A DNA stretch of 64,000 bases from Carnobacterium divergens (GCF_900258435.1 NZ_LT992558.1:673175-737174), one strand, 5' to 3'; positions 48,538-58,825 are shown, counted from the stretch's first letter. Notes: generated by a model not told the origin, from the letters alone. Translations and numbers: made by a program.

Positions 48538-51500
48538 ATGAGCAGTCAAAAGAATCAATCAAAAAAATCAAAAACGAATAAGAAAGTTTTTCAAAAGGCA
48601 GTCATTGTTTCTGCAGCGTCAGTGTTACTAGCTTCACCCATTACTCCATTATTTCAAGATGGGCATTTTATTGGCTTCCAAGAACAAACAGCTCAAGCAG
48701 CCTTAGCGGATGTAAGTATTTTAAATAATACGCAACTTGTTTCTAACAATGGAACCAATCTTAGTCCAAATGGTGCTGGGAATTATGATTTAGACTTAAC
48801 TTATAGTGGAGATGCCTTAGCAAGTGTTGGTTTAGGAACTCCAAAAGTAGTTGTATTTGCTTTGCCAACTGAGTTACAAGGCAAGGTAGTTGGTGGAGCG
48901 ACTGTTGCAATTGATGCTAAATTATTGCCAATTACACCAGCTCAATTACCAGGGTTGCCTTTATTAATTGGAACAGCAGAGACAGCCCTAACAACTTTAG
49001 ATAATGCTGCTAACCTTGCAGGTCAAGGAACGGCGTTAGATCCAGTTATTGCGGCTTTTCAAGCAATTAAAACAGCTCAGAATTTTGGGAATTATCAAGA
49101 AACTTTACCTGGAGTTGTGTCACCTGATGGCAAATATATCAGTGTTAATTTTACAGATGGGTTAGGAAATTACGTAAAACAATTACTCAAAGGGTTATTT
49201 GACGCCCTACACAACGCAATTAATGCTGTTGCATTTACAGGCATAGCCGGTGTAACTTTAAATCCTCTTTTAGCAACTTTGAAAAATGCGTTGAATCCAA
49301 TTTTCACAGTGGTCGATGGATTGCTTAATTTAACAGGTGAAGGTTTAAACAATTTAATCAGTGCTAGTTTATTAGCCGGAACTTCTTACAACGTTAAATT
49401 TGCAGTATCCCCACCAGGCACAGCTCAATCTAAAATTACAGCTGGGGCGATTAATACTTCTCTTATTTCAGCCGGAATTTTAGGTGATATTCAATCTGAA
49501 GGTGCAAGTGTAACCTTAAATTTTGCCAACCCAGCTTGGACAGCATACACAATCACCCCGCCAACTATTAACCCCGTTCATGTTGGAGATACAAGTTTAA
49601 CTGGAACTGTAGCGTTAACTTCACCAATTCCGGCAGGCAGTACATTTAGTACTGTTGTGACATTACCAGATGGGTCAACAGCAACTGCTGTAGTAAATCC
49701 AGATGGTAGCTTTACAGTACCATTTGGCAGTTACATCCCTAAATCAAATGATAGTTTATCCACAGTGATTGAAGGAATCAATGGTGGCGTTACAAAAACA
49801 AGTACGCCAGTAACTACTACCGTCTTAGCAAATACAAGCCCAGGTTGGGATACCTATGTAGTAGCGCCTCCAGTAATTGATGCTGTTCATGCAGGCGATA
49901 CTGAAATAACCGGTAAAACAACTTTGACAACACCAATTCCAACGGGAACCACTTTTACAACTATTATTACTTTAGCAAATGGCACCGAAGTCACAGCAAC
50001 GATTAACCCAGATGGCACCTTTACCGTACCACTAGGAGCCAATGCAGTTACTGAAGGTGAAAGCTTATCTAGTATTGTTCAAGGAGCAAATGCAGGAGAA
50101 ACAAAAAATAGCACGCCTGTTTTAACAACCGTCTTAGCAGCCTTACCAGATCCAGCATGGGCAGGTTACGTGATTGCATCCCCCGTTGTTGAACCTGTTT
50201 CAGTAGGAGATACAGAAATTACAGGAAAAGTAACTTTAACGACGCCAATTCCAAACGGTTCAACATTCACTGCTATCGTGACCTTAAAAGACGGCACAAA
50301 AGTGACTGCAACAGTGAATCCAGATGGCACCTTTACTGTTCCTTTAGGTAGTAACATCTTAACGGCAGGAGATATTCTTTCTACAATTATTCAAGGTGTG
50401 AACGGTGGAGTAATTAAAACTAGCACACCTGTTGAAACAACAGTTCTAGCAGAAGGTTGGAAAGACTATGTAGTTTCTACCCCTGTTGTGAATCCTGTTT
50501 ATGTAGGCGATACAACTGTAACAGGAACCGTTGCATTAGCAACGCCAATCCCAGCTGGAACAACCTTTGAAGCCATTGTGACTTTACCAGATGGAACAAA
50601 AGTAACTGCAACAGTGAATCCAGATGGCACCTTTACAGCGCCTTTAGGCAGCTACATTCCTAAAGAAGGCGACACGATTTCAACAATTGTGGAGGCAACA
50701 AATAATGGGGAAACGAAAGACAGTACCCCAGTTGTCACAACAATTAAACCAGTATCAGAAAGTCCAGCATGGTTAAACTATGTAGTGGCAGCACCGGTAT
50801 TAAACCCAATTCATGTGGGAGACACCACCTTAACTGGTAATGTTACATTGAATACCCCTATTCCAGAAGGAACTACTTTCTCAACAGTCGTTACTTTACC
50901 AGATAATACTAAATTAAATGCGATTATCGCGCCAAATGGTAGTATCACAGTTGCACTGAATGGATATGTTCCTAAATTAGGTGACACATTATCAACCATT
51001 GTAGAAGCAAAAAATGGAACAGCAACAAAAGACAGCACCCCAGTTGTTAGTGTCGTTCAAGCAACCTTACCAGATCCAGCCTGGGCAGGTTATACAGTGG
51101 CAGCTCCAGTTATTGATTCAATTCATGCAGGAGATACAGAAATTACAGGAAAGGTTACATTAACAGCTCCAATTCCACCAGGTTCAAGCTTTGCAACATT
51201 AGTAACATTACCAAATGGAAATGTCGTTCAAGCACCAGTGAATCCAGATGGTACTTTTACAGTAGCATTAGGAAGCAATACAGTAGCTGAAGGAGACATC
51301 TTATCAACAATTGTTCAAGGAAGCAATGGAGGAGTAATCAAAAATAGTACGGTAGTAGAAAGTACTGTTTTAGCTCCAATAGTTGATCCAGCCTGGGCAG
51401 GTTACGTGATTGCCTCCCCTGTTGTTGAACCTATTTCAGTAGGAGATACAGAAATTACAGGGAAAGTAACTTTAACAACGCCAATTCCAAACGGTTCAAC

Positions 51501-54500
51501 ATTCACTGCTATCGTGACTTTAAAAGACGGTACAAAAGTGACTGCAACAGTGAATCCAGACGGTACCTTTACTGTTCCTTTAGGTAGTAACACCTTAACG
51601 GCAGGAGATATTCTTTCTACAACCATACAAGGTGTCAACGGTGGAGTAATTAAAACTAGCACGCCAGTTGAAACAACAGTACTAGCAGAAGGTTGGAAAG
51701 ACTACGTGGTTTCTACGCCAGTTGTAAATCCAATTTATGTAGGCGATACAGCCGTAACAGGAACTGTTGCGTTAGCAACACCAATTCCAGCAGGAACAAC
51801 TTTTGAAGCCATTGTGACTTTACCAGATGGAACAAAAGTAACCGCAACAGTGAATCCAGATGGAACGTTTACAGCACCTTTAGGTAGTTACACACCTAAA
51901 GAAGGCGACACGATTTCAACGATTATTGAAGCAACAAATAATGGAGAAACGAAAGACAGTACCCCAGTTGTCACAACAATTAAACCAGTATCAGAAAGTC
52001 CAGCATGGTTAAATTATGTAGTGGCAGCACCAATGATTAATCCCATTCATGTGGGCGATACAACCATTACTGGAACGGTTCTATTGAACACGCCAATTCC
52101 AGCAGGAACAACATTTTCAACTATTATAACATTAACAAGTGGTACAAAAGTCACAGCAACGATTAACCCAGATGGCACCTTTACAGCTGCATTAGGCAAT
52201 AACACTGTAGCTGAAGGAGATATTCTTTCCAGCATCGTGGAAGCAGTAAATGGAACAGCTACAAAAAATAGCACGCCTGTTTTAACAACCGTCTTAGCAG
52301 CCTTACCAGATCCAGCATGGGCAGGTTACGTGATTGCATCCCCTGTTGTTGAGACAGTTTCGGTTGGTGACACATCAATCAAAGGGAAAGTAACCTTAAC
52401 GACGCCAATTCCAAACGGTTCAACATTCACTGCTATCGTGACTTTAAAAGACGGTACAAAAGTGACTGCAACAGTGAATCCAGATGGCACCTTTACTGTT
52501 CCTTTAGGCAGTAATACCTTAACGGCAGGAGATATTCTTTCTACAACTATACAAGGTGTCAACGGTGGAGTAATTAAAACTAGCACACCTGTTGAAACAA
52601 CAGTCTTAGCTGCTGGTTGGAAAGATTATGTAGTTTCTACCCCTGTTGTGAATCCTGTTTATGTAGGCGATACAACTGTAACAGGAACCGTTGCGTTAGC
52701 AACGCCAATCCCAGCGGGAACAACCTTTGAAGCCATCGTGACTTTACCAGATGGAACAAAAGTAACCGCAACAGTGAATCCAGATGGCACCTTTACAGCG
52801 CCTTTAGGTAGCTACATTCCTAAAGAAGGCGACACGATTTCAACAATTGTGGAAGCAACAAATAATGGAGAAACGAAAGACAGTACCCCAGTTGTCACAA
52901 CGATTAAACCAGTGTCAGAAAGTCCAACATGGTTAAATTATGTAGTGGCAGCCCCAGTTTTAAATCCAGTTCATGTGGGAGACACCACCTTAACTGATAA
53001 GGTTACATTGAATACACCAATTCCATTAGGAACGACATTTTCAACAATTGTGACTTTACCAGACAATACAAAACTTAATGCTGTAGTTGCTCCAGATGGC
53101 AGTATCACAGTTGCGTTGAATGGATACATTCCTAAATTAGGCGACTCATTATCAACGGTTGTACAAGCAGCAAATGGAACAGCAACAAAAGACAGCACAC
53201 CCGTTGTTAGTGTCGTTCAAGCAACTTTACCAGATCCAGCCTGGGCAGGTTATACTGTATCACCTCCAGTCATTGATTCAGTTCATGTAGGTGACACAGA
53301 AATTACGGGATCAGTAAACCTAACTAAACCAATTCCAAACGGTTCAAGCTTTACAACATTAGTAACATTACCAAATGGAAATGTCGTTCAAGCACCAGTC
53401 AATCCAGATGGTACCTTTACAGTAGCGTTAGGAAGCAATCTAGTAGCTGAAGGAGATGTTGTATCAACAATCGTTCAAGGAATCAATGGCGGAGTTACAA
53501 AAGATAGCCCAGTCGTTGAGACAACTGTCTTAGCAGCGCTTCCAGATCCAGCATGGGGAGCCTATGTTATCGCATCACCGGTTGTTGAACCTGTTTCAGT
53601 AGGAGATACAGCAATTACAGGAAAAGTAACATTAACAACACCAATTCCAAACGGTTCAACATTTACTGCTATCGTGACCTTAAAAGACGGCACAAAAGTG
53701 ACTGCAACAGTGAATCCAGACGGCACCTTTACTGTTCCTTTAGGCAGTAATACCTTAACAGCAGGAGATATTCTGTCTACAATTATTCAAGGTGTCAACG
53801 GTGGGGCAATTAAAACTAGCACGCCAGTTGAAACAACAGTACTAGCAGAAGGTTGGAAAGACTACGTGGTTTCTACGCCGATTGTAAATCCAATTTATGT
53901 AGGCGATACAACTGTAACAGGAACAGTAGCATTAGCAACGCCAATCCCAGCCGGAACAACCTTTGAAGCCATCGTGACTTTACCAGATGGAACAAAAGTA
54001 ACCTCAACAGTGAATCCAGATGGTACCTTTACAGCGCCTTTAGGCAGCTACATTCCTAAAGAAGGCGACACGATTTCAACAATTGTGGAAGCAACAAATA
54101 ATGGAGAAACGAAAGACAGTATACCAGTTGTCACAACGATTAAACCAGCTTCAGAAAGTCCAGCATGGTTAAATTATGTAGTGGCAGCACCCGTATTAAA
54201 TCCAGTTCATGCAGGTGACACAACGCTCACTGGAAATGTCACTTTGAACACACCGATTCCAGCAGGTACAACATTTAAAGTGGTTGTAACCTTACCAGAT
54301 GGCAATAAAGTGAATGCCGTTGTAGGAATAGATGGAAACATCTCTGTTTCATTAGGAAGTTACACAGCAGTAGCTGGCGATACACTTTCAAGCGTTGTGG
54401 AAGCAACAAATGGAACAGCAACTAAATTAAGTACTCCAGTTACAAGTATTGTGCAAACAGCCTTGCCAGATCCAGCATGGGCAACCTATACTGTGGCACC

Positions 54501-55980
54501 ACCTGTAGTAAGTCCAGTTCACGAAGGCGATACAACAATTACAGGAAAAGTAACATTAACAACGCCAATTCCAAATGGTTCAAGCTTTACAGCGTTAGTG
54601 ACATTGCCAAATGGAACAGTTATTCAAGCACAAGTGAATCCAGACGGTACCTTTACGGTTGCTTTAGGAGACAATATTCTTAAAGAAGGCGACTCGTTAT
54701 CAACAATCGTACAAGGAATCAACGGAGGAGTTACAAAAGATAGTACACCAGTAATTTCTATCGTTGAACCATCCGCTTCAGAAACAGAATGGAATAACTA
54801 TGTGATTGCAGCTCCAACAATCAATCAAGTTCACGAGGAAGATGCAACTCTAACAGGATCAGAATTATTCTCAGCACCAGTTCCAGCAGGTGCAACCTTT
54901 GTAGCTATCGTGACCTTAGCCGATGGTTCAACAATTGAGGTACCAGTTAGTACGACAGACGGCGTTATTAGTATTCCGTTTGGTGCTAAGAAAGTGAAGA
55001 AAAATGACATTCTTTCAATCGTTATCCGTGGAACTAAAGCAGGGGTGACAAAAGAAAGCTTGCCAACCTCAACAACTGTCCTAGCATCAGCGTGGGAAGA
55101 CTATGTGGTTTCTAGCCCAGTCATTGACCCAATCCATGCAGGGGATAAAACCATTACTGGTTCAGTAACATTGAATCAACCAGTTCCAGCAGACACAAGC
55201 TTTACAGCGATTGTGACTTTACCAGATGGAACAGTTATTACCGCTCCAGTTGATTCAAATGGCCATATCTCAGTTGATTTAGGCGACAATGAGTTAACTT
55301 CAGGAGAGGTAACGATTGTTGTGGAAGCAACACATGGTGGGGAAACGAAAGAAAGTACACCAGTAACGTCAACTATTTTGCCAAATGAAGCATGGGATAC
55401 GTATGTTATTACGAAACCAGTTATTAATGCAATTCACGTTGGCGATAAATTTGTAACAGGTAAAGTGACTCTAAATACACCAATTCCAGCAGGAACCGTA
55501 TTTACAGCGATTATTACCTTACCAGATGGTTCAATAATTGAAGGCAGTGTTGCAGAAGATGGAACATTCAAAGCAGCTCTTACTCCAATCACTAGAGCAA
55601 TTTTAAGCAATTACGTTCTAAAAGTTGGAGACCAAGTAACAGCGCTTATCAAAGGCGTTAATGGTGGAGAGGTTAAAGAAGGACCATCCGCATCAACAAT
55701 TGTTTTAGCAGTCGATACAAACAATCCAGGTACCCCTGTCACTCCAGGAAAACCAGGTTCTGGAAATGGAACTGGCACAACTCCGGGGAATACAGGAACA
55801 GCCAATGGAGGCAAGTATACAACGACTAAAGCAAACGGAAAAGGATCAAAAGGCTATCAAAATAATGATAACTACCCACAAACTGGGGAACAAAATAATT
55901 CATTGTTTAGTTACCTTGGATTCTTAACACTTGGTTCAGCAGCATTGTTGTTCTTAAGAAAAAAATTCGCTAAAAAATAA
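48538..55980 (+). CDS. Giant sortase-anchored repeat protein (adhesin-like)
   Basis: 2480 residues from ATG 48538 (GAGGGGGAGAG before it; a TTG at 48514 is in frame but lacks a site). Residues 1-60 hold a KxYKxGKxW-less signal peptide with a basic stretch and ASVLLASPITPLF, cleaved probably after QAALA. Residues about 60-330 form a unique head domain of adhesin type. Twenty Ig-like repeats of about 103 residues follow, each beginning with a conserved Trp and containing VGDTxxTG, TPIPxGTTF, VNPDGTF. The C-terminus has a Gly/Thr-rich linker, YPQTGE, a hydrophobic helix and RKKFAKK. It is covalently attached to the wall and probably projects the head away from the cell. Confidence 0.92.
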   Translation: MSSQKNQSKKSKTNKKVFQKAVIVSAASVLLASPITPLFQDGHFIGFQEQTAQAALADVSILNNTQLVSNNGTNLSPNGAGNYDLDLTYSGDALASVGLGTPKVVVFALPTELQGKVVGGATVAIDAKLLPITPAQLPGLPLLIGTAETALTTLDNAANLAGQGTALDPVIAAFQAIKTAQNFGNYQETLPGVVSPDGKYISVNFTDGLGNYVKQLLKGLFDALHNAINAVAFTGIAGVTLNPLLATLKNALNPIFTVVDGLLNLTGEGLNNLISASLLAGTSYNVKFAVSPPGTAQSKITAGAINTSLISAGILGDIQSEGASVTLNFANPAWTAYTITPPTINPVHVGDTSLTGTVALTSPIPAGSTFSTVVTLPDGSTATAVVNPDGSFTVPFGSYIPKSNDSLSTVIEGINGGVTKTSTPVTTTVLANTSPGWDTYVVAPPVIDAVHAGDTEITGKTTLTTPIPTGTTFTTIITLANGTEVTATINPDGTFTVPLGANAVTEGESLSSIVQGANAGETKNSTPVLTTVLAALPDPAWAGYVIASPVVEPVSVGDTEITGKVTLTTPIPNGSTFTAIVTLKDGTKVTATVNPDGTFTVPLGSNILTAGDILSTIIQGVNGGVIKTSTPVETTVLAEGWKDYVVSTPVVNPVYVGDTTVTGTVALATPIPAGTTFEAIVTLPDGTKVTATVNPDGTFTAPLGSYIPKEGDTISTIVEATNNGETKDSTPVVTTIKPVSESPAWLNYVVAAPVLNPIHVGDTTLTGNVTLNTPIPEGTTFSTVVTLPDNTKLNAIIAPNGSITVALNGYVPKLGDTLSTIVEAKNGTATKDSTPVVSVVQATLPDPAWAGYTVAAPVIDSIHAGDTEITGKVTLTAPIPPGSSFATLVTLPNGNVVQAPVNPDGTFTVALGSNTVAEGDILSTIVQGSNGGVIKNSTVVESTVLAPIVDPAWAGYVIASPVVEPISVGDTEITGKVTLTTPIPNGSTFTAIVTLKDGTKVTATVNPDGTFTVPLGSNTLTAGDILSTTIQGVNGGVIKTSTPVETTVLAEGWKDYVVSTPVVNPIYVGDTAVTGTVALATPIPAGTTFEAIVTLPDGTKVTATVNPDGTFTAPLGSYTPKEGDTISTIIEATNNGETKDSTPVVTTIKPVSESPAWLNYVVAAPMINPIHVGDTTITGTVLLNTPIPAGTTFSTIITLTSGTKVTATINPDGTFTAALGNNTVAEGDILSSIVEAVNGTATKNSTPVLTTVLAALPDPAWAGYVIASPVVETVSVGDTSIKGKVTLTTPIPNGSTFTAIVTLKDGTKVTATVNPDGTFTVPLGSNTLTAGDILSTTIQGVNGGVIKTSTPVETTVLAAGWKDYVVSTPVVNPVYVGDTTVTGTVALATPIPAGTTFEAIVTLPDGTKVTATVNPDGTFTAPLGSYIPKEGDTISTIVEATNNGETKDSTPVVTTIKPVSESPTWLNYVVAAPVLNPVHVGDTTLTDKVTLNTPIPLGTTFSTIVTLPDNTKLNAVVAPDGSITVALNGYIPKLGDSLSTVVQAANGTATKDSTPVVSVVQATLPDPAWAGYTVSPPVIDSVHVGDTEITGSVNLTKPIPNGSSFTTLVTLPNGNVVQAPVNPDGTFTVALGSNLVAEGDVVSTIVQGINGGVTKDSPVVETTVLAALPDPAWGAYVIASPVVEPVSVGDTAITGKVTLTTPIPNGSTFTAIVTLKDGTKVTATVNPDGTFTVPLGSNTLTAGDILSTIIQGVNGGAIKTSTPVETTVLAEGWKDYVVSTPIVNPIYVGDTTVTGTVALATPIPAGTTFEAIVTLPDGTKVTSTVNPDGTFTAPLGSYIPKEGDTISTIVEATNNGETKDSIPVVTTIKPASESPAWLNYVVAAPVLNPVHAGDTTLTGNVTLNTPIPAGTTFKVVVTLPDGNKVNAVVGIDGNISVSLGSYTAVAGDTLSSVVEATNGTATKLSTPVTSIVQTALPDPAWATYTVAPPVVSPVHEGDTTITGKVTLTTPIPNGSSFTALVTLPNGTVIQAQVNPDGTFTVALGDNILKEGDSLSTIVQGINGGVTKDSTPVISIVEPSASETEWNNYVIAAPTINQVHEEDATLTGSELFSAPVPAGATFVAIVTLADGSTIEVPVSTTDGVISIPFGAKKVKKNDILSIVIRGTKAGVTKESLPTSTTVLASAWEDYVVSSPVIDPIHAGDKTITGSVTLNQPVPADTSFTAIVTLPDGTVITAPVDSNGHISVDLGDNELTSGEVTIVVEATHGGETKESTPVTSTILPNEAWDTYVITKPVINAIHVGDKFVTGKVTLNTPIPAGTVFTAIITLPDGSIIEGSVAEDGTFKAALTPITRAILSNYVLKVGDQVTALIKGVNGGEVKEGPSASTIVLAVDTNNPGTPVTPGKPGSGNGTGTTPGNTGTANGGKYTTTKANGKGSKGYQNNDNYPQTGEQNNSLFSYLGFLTLGSAALLFLRKKFAKK
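49537..55710 (+). repeat. Twenty tandem ~308-base repeats with a higher-order 4-unit period
   Basis: The first Trp codon is at 49537 and the twentieth at 55393, a mean spacing of 308 bases. Four repeat subtypes (AGYVIASPVVE, GWKDYVVSTPVVN, WLNYVVAAPVLN, AGYTVAAPVID) recur in the same order. Subtype A starts at 50158, 51394, 52318 and 53554, so the super-period is 1236, 924, 1236 bases: the second block lacks exactly one unit (312 bases). Confidence 0.93.
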
Positions 55981-55995
55981 GCGTTAATATCCATG

Positions 55996-56033
55996 AACCT
56001 CTCTAAGAATGAACCTTCTTAGAGAGGTTTTTT
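55996..56033 (+). terminator. Terminator of the surface-protein gene
   Basis: A 14-base perfect stem (55996-56009 with 56016-56029) is followed by T residues. Confidence 0.92.
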
Positions 56034-56162
56034 ATGTCAAGGATAAAAAAAGTCTATTATGGATATAAAATGTATTTCACATGAAGAAGTGAGTTAAAAC
56101 AACGATTTTTTTAATATTTTTCACAAACTTTGATAGAAAACAGCACGAATAAACAGAATTTG

Positions 56163-56171
56163 TGCTATAAT
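56163..56171 (+). promoter_or_regulatory. Extended -10 of the fabI promoter
   Basis: TGCTATAAT is an ideal extended -10 about 32 bases before the fabI start. No good -35 lies 16-18 bases upstream. An inverted repeat AGCAC/GTGCT flanks the -35 to -10 interval (56142-56166) and could be an operator. Confidence 0.5.
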
Positions 56172-56202
56172 AACAGTACTAACTATCGGGGAGGCATAAA
56201 GT

Positions 56203-56961
56203 TTGAATACATTACTTGAAGGAAAAAAAATAGTTATTATGGGTGTTGTAAATAAATCGAGTATTGCATGGGGTTGCGTAGAGGCAATGAGAGATTGTGG
56301 TGCTTTTATCATTTATACCTATCAAAACGACCGAGTGAAACGTCAACTAGAAAAATTGGTAGGAGCAGATGCGCCTATGGTGGAGTGTGATGTTGCAACA
56401 GATGAGGATGTTGAAAAAGCATTCAATGAAATTTCAACAAAATATGGCACGATTGATGGACTTGTGCATTCAATTGCTTTCGCAAGAAAAGAAGAATTAG
56501 AAGGAAGCTTATTAGATGCAAGTCGTGAAGGTTTTAGCATTGCACATGATGTTAGTGCCTTTTCATTAATTGCCGTTTCAAAATATGCAAGTAAAATCAT
56601 GAATCGTGGTGGAAGTATTGCTACTATGACCTATATTGGTTCTCATCGCGCAGTTCCTAATTATAATGTAATGGGTGTTGCAAAAGCCTCATTAGAATCT
56701 ATTGTAAAATATTTAGCAGTCGATTTAGCTTCACAAGATATTCGAATTAACGCGATTTCAGCTGGAGCAATCAAAACGCTAGCATCATCAGGAATCAAAG
56801 GTTTCCAACAATTGCTAGATTCAGCAAGTGAAAGAACACCTTCTGATAAACCGGTAACAACAAGAGAAGTTGGAAATACAGCAGCCTTTCTAATGAGTGA
56901 TTTATCAACAGGGGTTAATGGAGACACCATTTATGTAGACAAAGGAACTCATCTTTCATAA
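56203..56961 (+). CDS. fabI: Enoyl-ACP reductase (NADH), FabI
   Basis: 252 residues, normal for FabI. Cofactor loop GVVNKSSIAWG replaces the classical SDR glycine motif, and the catalytic tyrosine and lysine stand in NYNVMGVAKASLE (Y-x6-K spacing). It reduces enoyl-ACP in the last step of fatty acid elongation and is the triclosan target. It starts with TTG at 56203, supported by GGGGAGG 10 bases upstream; no in-frame ATG exists before the cofactor motif. It stands alone, away from any fab cluster. Confidence 0.95.
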   Translation: MNTLLEGKKIVIMGVVNKSSIAWGCVEAMRDCGAFIIYTYQNDRVKRQLEKLVGADAPMVECDVATDEDVEKAFNEISTKYGTIDGLVHSIAFARKEELEGSLLDASREGFSIAHDVSAFSLIAVSKYASKIMNRGGSIATMTYIGSHRAVPNYNVMGVAKASLESIVKYLAVDLASQDIRINAISAGAIKTLASSGIKGFQQLLDSASERTPSDKPVTTREVGNTAAFLMSDLSTGVNGDTIYVDKGTHLS

Positions 56962-56973
56962 TACGATCTAAGT

Positions 56974-57007
56974 AAAACAGGGAAGAAATAATCTTCCCTG
57001 TTTTTTT
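56974..57007 (+). terminator. fabI terminator
   Basis: AAACAGGGAAG pairs perfectly with CTTCCCTGTTT, followed by T residues. Confidence 0.9.
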
Positions 57008-57024
57008 AGATAGTACCGTTTGGA

Positions 57025-57156
57025 GTGACTATTTTAGAGTTGACAGTAAAGAATAGGGGCGCCTACTCAGAAAAAAGTAAATTAGAAATTATGGAGCACA
57101 TTGAAGACATTATCTTACTTATTAAATCAAAAGATCAAAACACATTTTATAAGTAG
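57025..57156 (+). CDS. Possible small ORF or gene remnant
   Basis: 43 codons from GTG 57025 (or TTG 57040) to TAG 57154-57156. The peptide reads like the end of a helical protein (SEKSKLEIMEHIEDIILL). It overlaps the last 10 bases of the convergent Mga-like gene, has no clear ribosome site other than TGGA, and the frame is open a little further upstream without a start. A decayed C-terminus is as likely as a real small protein. Confidence 0.3.
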   Translation: MTILELTVKNRGAYSEKSKLEIMEHIEDIILLIKSKDQNTFYK

Positions 57157-58655
57157 AGTTCAAATAATAGTTCTTGAATAAAAATATACAATTCTTTCCA
57201 AAGTGAAACGTTATATATATCTTCTAAAAAAAAGGTGTTTCCCTCTTTTTTTTCATATTCTATGCTGTCTGAGATTATAATGTCAGCATGCTCAATGCAG
57301 GATGTAAAGATAAGAGATTCATCGTTGAAAACGTGCCGTAATTTTCCTTTGATGAAACTATTTCCTATGGGAGTTTTAGAGTATTGAACAAAAACTGACA
57401 AATAATCTTTATAATATGAAATATAGAGTGAATAATGTAAGACACCAATTATTTGTAGTGTTGTTTTAGGAAGAGAAAAAGTGAAAGCAGGATATGCTTC
57501 TACAAAGGTGTAAATGTAATTTTTTAAATCGATTGAAAAATTAGAAGTCTCGTAAATCAAATTGTTATGATTTAAAGGGTTCATCTTAATGATGTCATCT
57601 TGAGAGTATGAATAATTGTATGAAAATTCGTGGTACAAGACAGTGTAATACATAAATAGGGGAAGAATATTTTCTACATCTTTTTTTAAATAATTATTAA
57701 TAAAAGCAGTATTAAGCTTTTTGTAAAAAATTGTAACCGGGTGATTTTTTTTTAGAAAAGTATTTCCTATTTTTATTTTTTCCTCCATAGTATCAATTTC
57801 AGAATCTAAGAACCTCATAATTAAATTAAAAGACTTACGTTCATTATGTTCAAGTTCGTTATTATTAATAGTAGGAATATTGATTGGAAAATGTTTGAGT
57901 GCATAGGTAATATCATGGACATCCAATAAGGATTGTAAAATAGAGGAGCTAAGAGTTTTAAAAAAAGGCTGATAGTTCCCTTTATTTAATCGAACATAAA
58001 GAATAGCAAGGTAAAAATCAACACTAGATTGAGTGGATAATGGTTTATTTAATAAATAACGATCTCGATACAACGAAAAGGTGTTTTTTATAAGATTATG
58101 AGGAACATATGATAGTGGCCAATTCAAGTTTTGAGTTCCGTGAAATAATAAATACCAATACATAAATCGTATATTTTGTTCGTCGCCATTCACTTCAATA
58201 AGATTATCATTTATCTGGATAGTTAATTGATAAAAGGCTAAAGCTTTATTTAGTTGAACAATCAACTTGTAGCATCTGTTATTCGATATGAATAGAACTG
58301 AACTTAGTTTATTTAATGATAGCGACTTATTATTAAAAAGTTCTACTAGTATTTGAAATGACAAGGAATTAGATAGAAAGTAATATAGATATTTATGATA
58401 AATAATTGTGAGATTAATTTTTGTAGAGGATTCTAAATAGAAGTCGAATAGACTATCTTGATTAATCTTGCATATGCTAGAATCCAGTGACGAATCTAGG
58501 AATGTATTTATTTCAACAATGCTTCGTTTGATACTCGCTCTGGATAAATCGAAAGTCACCATCAATTCTTGGATGTTCGTTTTTTTTTTATTTCCAATAT
58601 ATTGTAATAATTTCAATTTTGTATAATCTTGTTTTTTTAAGAATGAATGAATCAT
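57147..58655 (-). CDS. Mga-like transcriptional regulator
   Basis: 502 residues. An N-terminal HTH (TNIQELMVTFDLSRASIKRSI), a second Mga-type HTH (LSLNKLSSVLFISNNRCYKLI near residue 110), a PRD-like middle and an EIIB-like C-terminal part match the Mga/AtxA layout. These proteins activate surface and virulence genes in response to sugar state. The ATG at 58655 follows GGAGGAG; the frame also contains a TTG (58670) that lies within that ribosome site. It is divergent from a small ORF and the GH85 gene, which are natural targets. Very AT-rich codon use. Confidence 0.82.
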   Translation of the reverse strand: MIHSFLKKQDYTKLKLLQYIGNKKKTNIQELMVTFDLSRASIKRSIVEINTFLDSSLDSSICKINQDSLFDFYLESSTKINLTIIYHKYLYYFLSNSLSFQILVELFNNKSLSLNKLSSVLFISNNRCYKLIVQLNKALAFYQLTIQINDNLIEVNGDEQNIRFMYWYLLFHGTQNLNWPLSYVPHNLIKNTFSLYRDRYLLNKPLSTQSSVDFYLAILYVRLNKGNYQPFFKTLSSSILQSLLDVHDITYALKHFPINIPTINNNELEHNERKSFNLIMRFLDSEIDTMEEKIKIGNTFLKKNHPVTIFYKKLNTAFINNYLKKDVENILPLFMYYTVLYHEFSYNYSYSQDDIIKMNPLNHNNLIYETSNFSIDLKNYIYTFVEAYPAFTFSLPKTTLQIIGVLHYSLYISYYKDYLSVFVQYSKTPIGNSFIKGKLRHVFNDESLIFTSCIEHADIIISDSIEYEKKEGNTFFLEDIYNVSLWKELYIFIQELLFELYL

Positions 58656-58814
58656 AGATATCTCCTCCAATACGATTATTGAATATGCTATAATGTAAAA
58701 ATTATTTAATTGCTTTGATTTAGTTCATGGCAATAAGCATACTAAAAATAACATGTTTCAACCTATAAGCATTTTCAAAAAGAAGTTATAATACTTTTAT
58801 TAGAAGAAAGTTCT

Positions 58815-58825
58815 CTATGCTAAAG
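58815..58825 (+). promoter_or_regulatory. CTATGCTAAAG motif, copy 1
   Basis: This 11-base motif recurs exactly at 59378-59388. It contains TATGCT, a possible -10 box, and lies 82 bases before the small ORF at 58907. It could be a promoter element shared by genes controlled by the Mga-like protein. Confidence 0.4.

Noticed and set aside
49537..55710. Regularly spaced repeats considered as a CRISPR array
   Set aside because: Units are about 308 bases, entirely coding and without unique spacers; no cas genes.
49170..55814. Series of minus-strand ORFs of 60-86 residues across the surface protein
   Set aside because: They recur with the tandem repeats, show the same shadow translation each time and have no ribosome sites.
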